Shown here piece after piece: positions 7,204-14,246 of a DNA stretch of 39,058 nucleotides. The stretch is taken from assembly GCA_900549625.1 (NCBI GenBank), contig URPE01000006.1, forward strand, positions 1-39,058, in the 5' to 3' direction. The notes under the pieces were generated by a model. That model was not told the origin of the DNA and ran no database searches. It was given only the letters and a program-made list of their open reading frames with translations. The position numbers and the translations under genes were made by a program. Position 1 is the stretch's first letter; each line of letters opens with the position of its first letter. This DNA comes from an uncultured Mycoplasmatota bacterium. Its GTDB lineage: Bacteria > Bacillota_I > Bacilli_A > RF39 > UBA660.

Positions 7204-7929
7204 TTATATGTCTTCATTTAATAAATTTTTTTTATATTCATTATAAGCTTTTATTTCGTTTTTATCTTGATATTCTTGATATTCTATTTTTTTCTCTTTT
7301 AATATTTGTTTTACTAAGTATTCAGTAAAATAAGGATTTCTAATTAAAATAGGGCCAAGTATGTAAGTGCCATAAAAATTATTTTTCTTAATACCTTCAG
7401 AAGTAGACTTTGGTTGGTAGCCTGTACCAGATTTAATATCGAATAGATGGGGATCTTTTACAAATTTTAAGACAGAACTACGATTTTGAAAACCAATAAT
7501 TTCTTTTTGTAACTTTTTCATCGTTGCCTCCGTTTCACCAACAATTCTAAAATCAGTCTCACGGGCTTCATAATTAAATAATCCTAATGTTTCTTTTTTT
7601 ATATTATCATTAGTGTAGTAGGCTTTACCAAAGAAATCTAGTGCATTACCAGTAACAATAAAGAATTTATTTTCTTTATAAGTCTTTATAAACTCACTTT
7701 TATGTTTTAACATATTATCTAAAACAAATAAGAAGTTTTCTTTGTTACCACTGCCAATATAAAAAATGTCATATTTAGAAAAATCAATATTATCTTCCAC
7801 TGACAAATAATGGGTAATAACTCTTACTTTATGATTTTCTAAGTGATGACGAAGGGCAAGTACATTTCCATGTTCTCCATAAAGATTCATTAAATCATAA
7901 TATAAATGGGCTATCTTAATCGTTTCCAT
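7204..7929 (-). CDS. gatD: GatD-like subunit of lipid II isoglutaminyl synthase, glutaminase residues missing
   Basis: GatD normally hydrolyses glutamine to supply ammonia to MurT, which amidates the D-Glu of lipid II. The fold and family features are clear: KIAHLYYDLMNLYGEHGNVLALRHHLE at the start, DIFYIGSGNKEN, and YGTYILGPILIRNPYFTEYL near the end, with length 241 as expected. However, the nucleophile motif ICGGYQ reads VTGNALDFFG (Thr93 where Cys is expected). The catalytic His of GTYLHGP is Leu191 (GTYILGP). The glutaminase therefore looks dead. ATG 7929 follows AAGGAGG and overlaps murT by 14 nt. Confidence 0.85.
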   Translation of the reverse strand: METIKIAHLYYDLMNLYGEHGNVLALRHHLENHKVRVITHYLSVEDNIDFSKYDIFYIGSGNKENFLFVLDNMLKHKSEFIKTYKENKFFIVTGNALDFFGKAYYTNDNIKKETLGLFNYEARETDFRIVGETEATMKKLQKEIIGFQNRSSVLKFVKDPHLFDIKSGTGYQPKSTSEGIKKNNFYGTYILGPILIRNPYFTEYLVKQILKEKKIEYQEYQDKNEIKAYNEYKKNLLNEDI

Positions 7930-9256
7930 TCGCTGCCTCCTTAAATTTTGTTTTTAAAATAGATGTCATATCAAAGCAAACCATTGTGTAAATATCGCCT
8001 TTAGTTTCATTTAAAAGAATTTTAGTTATGTCATTTAAATCATCAACCATAATAATTTTATCTTCCTTTACGTTAGCATAGTTTAACCTAACTAAAATAT
8101 CCCATTTAAAACGACCAATTAAAACAATATGTTTGACAGATTCTTCATTTAATAGTTCAAAATCAACATCCCATAGCCAAGATAAATCATTATACTTGTA
8201 TCTTCTTGAAACATTATCAAAACCTAAGATAACAGTTTTTTCGCCATCAGCATCGGCAATATATTTAAGACTTTGATAGTAACTTAATGCATTTTCATTT
8301 TTACTTTCTAGCATCATAATATCCCGATTTAATAATTTTAATTCTTTACCACGTTTAGTACTAACTATATCTTTATTTAAGGCATATAAGATTTTACTTT
8401 CCTTAATACCAATGGTATTACATAAAGCATACGCCGCCACTTCAGCATACACTGTAAACAAAAAGTTTTTATTTAAAGAAATTGTTTCATTATTAATAGT
8501 AAATGTTTTATTTTTAAGATCAACATTTTTAGCAAGATAATCAGGATTTCCTCTTTTAAAGTCACATCCAGGACAATAATATGAACCAATATGACCATAA
8601 TGATAATAATAATAAATTAGTTTTCTATGACATACAGGACAATAAGCATTATCTAAACTAAAGTTGTCTTTTTTATTATAAGAAAGGCTTGTTTTTGCAA
8701 CACCATAAGTAATAACTTTACCTTTAAAAAATTCTTTTGCTTTCATAAGCCCTGGATCATCAGCATTTAAAATAAGGGCTGTTGATTCATCAATCGCGTT
8801 AAATATCGCATCATATACCATATCAGGTGAACCATTACGAGCCGGTTGATCTCTTGTAATATTTGTAACAACTAAATGAGTCATCTTATTTTTACCAAAT
8901 GCTAAATGTAAGTGTTTTTCATCTAATTCAAGTAATAAAACATCATGTTTAAAACGCCCAAATATTGTACAATTATTTAAAACAACTGTTGTAATACCCC
9001 GAATACCATTACTACCTGTTTCATTGTAAACAACATCTAAACCAGCATCTTTTAAAATATGATAAATAAAACTAGTAGTAGTTCCCTTACCACTTGAACC
9101 AGTAACACCAATAACATATTTAGGATATTTTATTTTTTCTAATACACGCTGATTCATATTGTAGCTAATAGAACCGGGAAATTGAGTACCATTCTTTTTA
9201 AATAGTTTACATATATATGTTAAAATTTTATTGACTATAATTTGTAAAGTCATCAT
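7916..9256 (-). CDS. murT: Lipid II isoglutaminyl synthase, MurT subunit
   Basis: A Mur-ligase-type ATPase that amidates the alpha-carboxyl of D-Glu in the lipid II stem peptide. Features: P-loop GVTGSSGKGTTT near residue 50, a MurT-specific Cys4 zinc ribbon (CPVCHRKL ... YCPGCDFKR, Cys206/209/228/231), a central Mur ligase ATPase region with NITRDQPARNG and LNADDP, and a C-terminal DUF1727 domain with DLSWLWDVDFELL. I chose ATG 9256 because AAGGAG lies 8 nt upstream; the earlier GTG at 9265 would overlap that ribosome site. It is translationally coupled to gatD. Length is about 446. Confidence 0.92.
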   Translation of the reverse strand: MMTLQIIVNKILTYICKLFKKNGTQFPGSISYNMNQRVLEKIKYPKYVIGVTGSSGKGTTTSFIYHILKDAGLDVVYNETGSNGIRGITTVVLNNCTIFGRFKHDVLLLELDEKHLHLAFGKNKMTHLVVTNITRDQPARNGSPDMVYDAIFNAIDESTALILNADDPGLMKAKEFFKGKVITYGVAKTSLSYNKKDNFSLDNAYCPVCHRKLIYYYYHYGHIGSYYCPGCDFKRGNPDYLAKNVDLKNKTFTINNETISLNKNFLFTVYAEVAAYALCNTIGIKESKILYALNKDIVSTKRGKELKLLNRDIMMLESKNENALSYYQSLKYIADADGEKTVILGFDNVSRRYKYNDLSWLWDVDFELLNEESVKHIVLIGRFKWDILVRLNYANVKEDKIIMVDDLNDITKILLNETKGDIYTMVCFDMTSILKTKFKEAANGND

Positions 9257-9277
9257 GTTAATCACTCCTTAAAACCT

Positions 9278-9286
9278 ATTATAGCA
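9278..9286 (-). promoter_or_regulatory. Extended -10 promoter for murT-gatD
   Basis: The minus strand reads TGCTATAATAGG: a perfect TATAAT (9278-9283) with a TGn extension, about 22 nt upstream of the murT start. No good -35 box is visible, which is usual for extended -10 promoters. Confidence 0.6.
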
Positions 9287-9374
9287 CGGGGTTATAGTCT
9301 TTTCATAAAAAAATAATAAAAAAGCTCTTATTTGACGACTTTTTTTATATTTGGTATATTTATTAAGAGGTCAT

Positions 9375-10253
9375 ATGGAAAAATTAATTAAAGAATATTT
9401 AGATTATTTAAAATATATAAGAGGGTATCAAGAAAACACTATTAATTCTTATTTAATAGAACTTACTAAGTACTCGTCTTATATAAAAGAAAAAAAGATT
9501 AATTATCTTATAATTAGTAAAGATGAAATATATGCTTATTTAAAATATTTAGATGATTTAGGCTATAAAAATAGTTCAGTTGCAAGACACTTAAGTGCTT
9601 TAAGAGGTTTTTATGACTATTTAAAAAGAGAAGGGCAAATTGATACTAATATATATAAGTTAATTAAAAATCCTAAATTAGAGAAGAAATTACCTAATGT
9701 TTTAAATGATGAAGAAATAGATAAGATTTTTGCTTTTCCAAAAGACGAAAAACCAAAGCATATACTTACCCGTGTTTTATTTGAAGTGATATACGCAACA
9801 GGTATAAGGATATCCGAGTTTATTAATATTAAAGAAAGTGATATTGATTTTACAGAAGGAAGTATTAGAATACTAGGAAAAGGTAAAAAAGAACGAATCG
9901 TATATTTTGGTGAGTATGCAAGTCTTGCCCTAAAAGATTACTTAGTAGTAAGAGAAAAGATTAAGAAAGAAGATACGGATTATTTATTTTTAAATGTCAG
10001 TGGTTATAGATTAAAAAGAAGAAGTGCCGAGCAAATTGTATATGACTGGATTAATAACGTTTCAATAAATCACCATATTTCCCCCCATACTCTAAGGCAC
10101 ACTTTCGCAACAAGCTTACTTACACATGGGGCAGACATTAGAACAGTGCAAGAACTTTTAGGCCATGAAAAACTAGGCACAACCCAAATATATACGCATC
10201 TTACTAGTGATTACCTAAAAGAAGAATATTTTAAAAAAATGAAGCGTCACTAA
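9375..10253 (+). CDS. xerD: Tyrosine recombinase XerC/XerD
   Basis: A site-specific tyrosine recombinase of 292 residues, the size of XerC/XerD, which resolves chromosome dimers at dif. The SAM-like N-terminal core-binding domain begins MEKLIKEYLDYLKYIRGYQ. The catalytic residues are all present: Arg145 (ATGIRISE), Lys169 (GKGKKER), His238 and Arg241 (PHTLRHTFATSLL), His264 (LLGHEKL) and Tyr273 (TQIYTHL). ATG 9375 is used because it matches the family start and follows AGAGGT; the TTG at 9351 has no ribosome site. I saw no dif-like site nearby. XerC versus XerD cannot be settled here. Confidence 0.85.
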   Translation: MEKLIKEYLDYLKYIRGYQENTINSYLIELTKYSSYIKEKKINYLIISKDEIYAYLKYLDDLGYKNSSVARHLSALRGFYDYLKREGQIDTNIYKLIKNPKLEKKLPNVLNDEEIDKIFAFPKDEKPKHILTRVLFEVIYATGIRISEFINIKESDIDFTEGSIRILGKGKKERIVYFGEYASLALKDYLVVREKIKKEDTDYLFLNVSGYRLKRRSAEQIVYDWINNVSINHHISPHTLRHTFATSLLTHGADIRTVQELLGHEKLGTTQIYTHLTSDYLKEEYFKKMKRH

Positions 10254-10254
10254 A

Positions 10255-10281
10255 TTAGCACTTGAGCATTGACAATGCTAA
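10255..10281 (+). promoter_or_regulatory. CIRCE operator of htpG (HrcA binding site)
   Basis: TTAGCACTT, a 9-nt spacer, then CAATGCTAA. Compared with the canonical TTAGCACTC-N9-GAGTGCTAA, the left arm has one change and the right arm two, keeping the outer TTAGCA/TGCTAA. It starts directly after the xerD stop and covers the -35 box of the htpG promoter. Confidence 0.85.
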
Positions 10282-10297
10282 CTATTGGTGTTAAACT
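10269..10297 (+). promoter_or_regulatory. htpG promoter
   Basis: TTGACA (10269-10274), an exact 17-nt spacer, then TAAACT (10292-10297). The -35 box lies inside the CIRCE operator, so HrcA binding should block RNA polymerase. Confidence 0.75.
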
Positions 10298-10320
10298 CTT
10301 TAATGAAAGGTGATGAATAA

Positions 10321-12210
10321 ATGAAAAAAGAATTTAAAACAGAATCTAAAAAATTAATGGATTTAATGATTAATTCAATTTACACAAATAAAGAAATATT
10401 TTTAAGAGAGATTATCTCTAATGCAAGTGACGCGATTGATAAACTGCATTACATGTCACTAACTGACAAAAGTATCAAAGTAAAAAAGAGCGATTTTGCT
10501 ATTTTTATTAAACCAGATAAAAATAATAAAACTCTAACTATTTCTGATAATGGTATTGGTATGACTAAAGAAGAATTAGAAAAAAACCTTGGTACTATTG
10601 CCAAATCTGGTTCAGAAGAATTTAAAAAAACTGAAGAACATAAAAAGGGTATTGATATAATTGGCCAATTTGGTGTTGGTTTTTACTCAGCTTTCATGGT
10701 AGCTAAAGAAGTTACTGTCATATCTAAAAAATATGGAACAGATGAGGCTTACATGTGGTCTAGCAAGGGTATTGATGGTTATGAGATTAAAAGCACTACT
10801 AAAGATACCTATGGAACAGATGTTTTACTTACTCTAAAAGATGATACAGAATCTGATGTATATAGTAAGTTCTTAGAAACATATGAACTACAAAGTTTAA
10901 TTCATAAATATAGTGACTATATTACTTATCCAATTAAAATGGATATTGAAAAAAGTGTTTTAAAAGAAAAAACAAGTGAAAATGAAGAAGATGAATATGT
11001 TACTAAAGTAGAAACAGAGGTAATTAATTCACTTACTCCAATTTGGCACCGTGATAAAAAGAAGATTACAGAAGAAGAATATAGCACTTTTTATAAAGAT
11101 AAATTTAATGACTATGAAGAACCTCTAAGACACATTCATGTTAAAGCAGAAGGAGCCATTTCTTATGATGCTTTATTATATATTCCAAGTCATGCCCCAT
11201 ACGACTACTATTCTAAAGAATACAAAAAAGGCTTACAACTATATTCTAATGGTGTTTTAATAATGGAAAAGTGCGAAGATCTCTTACCTGACTACTTTAG
11301 CTTTGTTAAAGGTGTTGTTGATTCACCAGACTTAACCCTTAATATATCAAGAGAAACATTACAACAAAATAGAGTCTTAAAAACCATTGCAAGTTCTCTT
11401 GAAAATAAAATAAAAAAAGAATTATTAGATATGGAAGAGAGTGCAGAGGAAAACTATCAAAAATTCTTTAAAGATTTTGGCCTTCAAATTAAATATGGTA
11501 TTTATAACGACTTTGGTATGAACAAAGATAAATTATCTGATTTATTAATCTTTAAATCTTCTAATACTGAATTACCATTTACTACTTTAAAAAGTTATGT
11601 TACAAGATTAAAAGAAAATGATTCACATATCTATTACGCATGTGGTGAAACAATATCTAAAATATCAATGCTACCAAAAGTTACCGCGGCTCTTGAAAAA
11701 GGCTTAGAAGTATTATATTGCACTGATTATGTTGATGAATTTGTTTTTATGACTCTTAATAAATATATGGATAAAGATTTCGTTAATGTCTGCAGCGAAA
11801 AAATGGATTTAGATACAAAAGAAGAAAAAGAAGAACTAAAAAAAGCTAATGAAGAATATGCATCAATGTTTAAAGAAATGCAAGGCTTTATTCCTGAGGT
11901 CTCATTAGTTTGCTTTACCAACAAACTAAGTGAACATCCTGTTTGCTTAAGTAGTAAAGGAGACTTTTCCGTTGAAATGGAAAAAGCTATGAACGCTATG
12001 CCAATTAATAACGAAATGAAAGCAAGTAAAGTCTTAGAAATCAATAAAGACCATGCTATAGCAAAAAAACTAGAAGCCTTAAAAGATAACAAAGAAGAGT
12101 TAGAAGAATATACCAAAGTATTGTATGCTCAAGCGCGTATGATCGAGGGCTTACCAATTGAAAATCCAACAGAAATTGCAAGCTTAATCTGTAAATACTT
12201 AGCAAAATAA
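10321..12210 (+). CDS. htpG: Molecular chaperone HtpG (Hsp90)
   Basis: The bacterial Hsp90 homodimer, an ATP-driven chaperone for late folding. The GHKL ATPase domain shows REIISNASDAIDKL (catalytic Glu and Mg-binding Asn), SDNGIGMT, and GQFGVGFYSAFMVA (lid glycines). The middle domain contributes the catalytic Arg in ISRETLQQNRVL, and the C-terminal dimerisation domain is complete. At 629 residues it is full length. ATG 10321 follows AAAGGTGATGA. It is monocistronic, with a promoter under a CIRCE operator and a terminator at 12217. In B. subtilis htpG is not CIRCE-controlled, so this placement in the HrcA regulon is notable. Confidence 0.97.
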   Translation: MKKEFKTESKKLMDLMINSIYTNKEIFLREIISNASDAIDKLHYMSLTDKSIKVKKSDFAIFIKPDKNNKTLTISDNGIGMTKEELEKNLGTIAKSGSEEFKKTEEHKKGIDIIGQFGVGFYSAFMVAKEVTVISKKYGTDEAYMWSSKGIDGYEIKSTTKDTYGTDVLLTLKDDTESDVYSKFLETYELQSLIHKYSDYITYPIKMDIEKSVLKEKTSENEEDEYVTKVETEVINSLTPIWHRDKKKITEEEYSTFYKDKFNDYEEPLRHIHVKAEGAISYDALLYIPSHAPYDYYSKEYKKGLQLYSNGVLIMEKCEDLLPDYFSFVKGVVDSPDLTLNISRETLQQNRVLKTIASSLENKIKKELLDMEESAEENYQKFFKDFGLQIKYGIYNDFGMNKDKLSDLLIFKSSNTELPFTTLKSYVTRLKENDSHIYYACGETISKISMLPKVTAALEKGLEVLYCTDYVDEFVFMTLNKYMDKDFVNVCSEKMDLDTKEEKEELKKANEEYASMFKEMQGFIPEVSLVCFTNKLSEHPVCLSSKGDFSVEMEKAMNAMPINNEMKASKVLEINKDHAIAKKLEALKDNKEELEEYTKVLYAQARMIEGLPIENPTEIASLICKYLAK

Positions 12211-12216
12211 CTTACT

Positions 12217-12241
12217 AAAAAGGAGGATATCCTCTTTTTTT
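12217..12241 (+). terminator. Terminator after htpG
   Basis: The near-palindrome AAGGAGGATATCCTCTT followed by a T-run (12234-12241) lies 7 nt after the htpG stop. Confidence 0.8.
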
Positions 12242-12247
12242 ATGCGT

Positions 12248-12276
12248 TTGACTAACTATAAACATTATGCTAAAAT
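12248..12276 (+). promoter_or_regulatory. Promoter of the CmpB-like/GT2 operon
   Basis: TTGACT (12248-12253), a 17-nt spacer, then TAAAAT (12271-12276) preceded by TGC, an extended -10. The predicted transcript start leaves a short leader of about 17 nt before ATG 12300, with only a weak ribosome site. Confidence 0.7.
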
Positions 12277-12299
12277 CTTAGTAGATATGGACTGATATT

Positions 12300-12986
12300 A
12301 TGAAAAGTAATGATAATTCAAAAAAATTTGCTCAAGGTATGTGTTTTTATAAAATATTTTGGCTTTTTCTCTTTGGCTGCATTTTTGGGGCTTACTATGA
12401 AGAAATTTTAAATCTTGTTGTTCATTATCACTACCATCATGAATTCGTTTGGCAATTAAGAAGAGGAGTTATATATGGTCCTATTTCACCAATATATGGT
12501 GGGGGAGCAGTCATTATGATTGCCTTATTAGGAAGAAAAGAACGACCAGACTGGCAGACATTTTTATATGGTGCTTTAATTGGTGGTGGATTTGAGTATT
12601 TAGTAAGTTTTTTACAAGAAACATTTTTAGGAACTGTATCATGGGATTATACCAATGAAATTTTAAATCTAAATGGTCGAACAACAATTCCTTTTGCCTT
12701 TGTTTGGGGGGCTTTAGCCTTAGTTTTAGTAAAAATATTTTATCCATCTATCTCTGCTCTTGTTGAGAATTTACCTCAAAAATTTGGCCGTATCCTTACT
12801 AATATTCTAATTGTTTTAGTTGCCATAGATTTTACCATTTCTTGGGGTTCATTATTTAGACAAATACTACGCCACAATAACATTCCTGCCTATACTTTTG
12901 TTGGTGATTTCTTTGACAAATACTATAGTGATGAAAAATTAAAAGAAAGTTATACCAATATGGTTATAATAGAGGCTAAAAAATGA
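12300..12986 (+). CDS. Putative ABC-transporter type IV / CmpB-like membrane protein
   Basis: A polytopic membrane protein of 228 residues matching the pattern I know from the ABC_trans_CmpB (PF06541) family: an N-terminal FWLFLFGCIFGAYYEEIL span, RRGVIYGPISPIYGGGA, and then EYLVSFLQE, GTVSWDY, LNLNGRTTIPFAFVWG. About five or six hydrophobic spans are visible. Members are often called putative ABC permeases, but they lack a recognised transport mechanism and no ATPase is nearby. The stop codon overlaps the start of the next gene (ATGA), so it is translationally coupled to the glycosyltransferase. Confidence 0.8.
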   Translation: MKSNDNSKKFAQGMCFYKIFWLFLFGCIFGAYYEEILNLVVHYHYHHEFVWQLRRGVIYGPISPIYGGGAVIMIALLGRKERPDWQTFLYGALIGGGFEYLVSFLQETFLGTVSWDYTNEILNLNGRTTIPFAFVWGALALVLVKIFYPSISALVENLPQKFGRILTNILIVLVAIDFTISWGSLFRQILRHNNIPAYTFVGDFFDKYYSDEKLKESYTNMVIIEAKK

Positions 12987-14185
12987 TTTTGTTATATTTT
13001 AGCCTTTTTTTCTTAATAATAACAATTATTTTCAAAACTATTATTAATATAACTATTAAAGATAATCAATTAAAACTAAATAAAAATATCAAAAAAGACC
13101 CTAGAATATGTGTGATTATACCAGCTCGTGATGAATCAAAAGTAATAGAAGAATTACTTAATTCTCTAGATAATCAATCTTACCATCTTAATAAAGATAA
13201 TATTTATGTAATCGTAGAAAATGAAAGTGATAAAACAGTTGCCATAACTAAGAAACATTGTATGCAATATTTTGTTAGAAAAGAACTTACTAAGAAAACC
13301 AAAGGATATGCAATTGATGAATTAATTAAATATTTAGATAAGAAGAAAGAATATTATGATTTATATTTTATATTTGATGCTGATAACGTATTAGATAAAA
13401 ATTTTATAATTAATATATTAAATGATTACTATAAAGGTTACTATATATCAACCGGTTTTAGAGGCCTTAAAAATCCCCATCATTATCTTTCCCTTAGTTC
13501 TTGGCTTACTTTTTCTATATTAAACGATACTCATAATACAAAACTTCAAAAACATAATGGTAATTTAATTTTATCTGGTACTGGTTATTTTATTGAAGGA
13601 TCTATCATTAATAATTTTCATCGTTTTCCCTTTACATCTTTAACTGAAGATTACGAAAGCTCTTTATATTACACACTAAAATCTCTTTCAACTAATTATA
13701 ATAAAGATGCTATATTTTATGATGAACAACCAACTAAGTATTTAGTAAGTATAAAACAACGTGCAAGGTGGATAAAAGGCTATTTTAAAAACTATTTTCT
13801 TTTCTTTCCTAAATTATTTCATAAACTAATATCTAAACCAATAAATAAAGGATCTGTAATAGAAATGATGTTAGGCATAATCCCTCTAATAACATTTATT
13901 TTATTCTTAGTATTTCTTCTTTTATACACTTTATTAAAGAGTAGAGTATTATTTATAATAGAATTACTAATTATATATTTAGCTTTATTATTATTAACAA
14001 TTATTCTTATATATAAAAATAAAAAATATATTATATCTTCAAATAAAGTAATCATTAAGACTATTTTTTATCATCCCATTTATCTAATTAGTTATATTCA
14101 TTCTTTATTATACTTAATTATAAATAGCAATTTAGGCTGGGATAAAATAGAACATAACAGTAATTTAACAAAAAAGAAAAATTAG
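12983..14185 (+). CDS. Membrane-bound GT2-family glycosyltransferase
   Basis: An inverting GT-A glycosyltransferase with membrane anchors at both ends, as in cellulose-synthase-like and polysaccharide-synthase enzymes. One N-terminal span (residues 2-20) precedes the GT-A domain starting RICVIIPARDES. The nucleotide-sugar DxD is FDADN (131-135). The acceptor-side TED is at 221-223, and the QxxRW processivity motif appears as KQRARWIKG (258-266). Two or three hydrophobic segments follow (about 295-345 and 365-385). The ATG overlaps the previous stop. The substrate cannot be read from the sequence; a cell-surface polysaccharide or glycolipid is likely. Confidence 0.85.
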   Translation: MILLYFSLFFLIITIIFKTIINITIKDNQLKLNKNIKKDPRICVIIPARDESKVIEELLNSLDNQSYHLNKDNIYVIVENESDKTVAITKKHCMQYFVRKELTKKTKGYAIDELIKYLDKKKEYYDLYFIFDADNVLDKNFIINILNDYYKGYYISTGFRGLKNPHHYLSLSSWLTFSILNDTHNTKLQKHNGNLILSGTGYFIEGSIINNFHRFPFTSLTEDYESSLYYTLKSLSTNYNKDAIFYDEQPTKYLVSIKQRARWIKGYFKNYFLFFPKLFHKLISKPINKGSVIEMMLGIIPLITFILFLVFLLLYTLLKSRVLFIIELLIIYLALLLLTIILIYKNKKYIISSNKVIIKTIFYHPIYLISYIHSLLYLIINSNLGWDKIEHNSNLTKKKN

Positions 14186-14209
14186 ACTTGTATAAATGTC
14201 AATTTTTTT
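14176..14209 (+). terminator. Terminator after the glycosyltransferase
   Basis: AAAAATT-GAC pairs with GTC-AATTTTT around a loop of about 10 nt, with one bulged A, and ends in T7. It overlaps the stop codon of the GT2 gene. Confidence 0.65.
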
Positions 14210-14246
14210 ATACAATTTATTTAGAGTATGGATAGGTGAATTAAAA

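Noticed and set aside
9303..9347. Weak hairpin AAAAAAGCTC...GACGACTTTTTT between murT and xerD
   Set aside because: The stem has several mismatches and lies between divergent starts, where a terminator has no obvious gene to serve.
11727..12116. Minus-strand Ser-rich ORF inside htpG, and a similar one inside dnaK (34256-34558)
   Set aside because: These are antisense shadows of Lys/Glu-rich coding sequence with no start signals.
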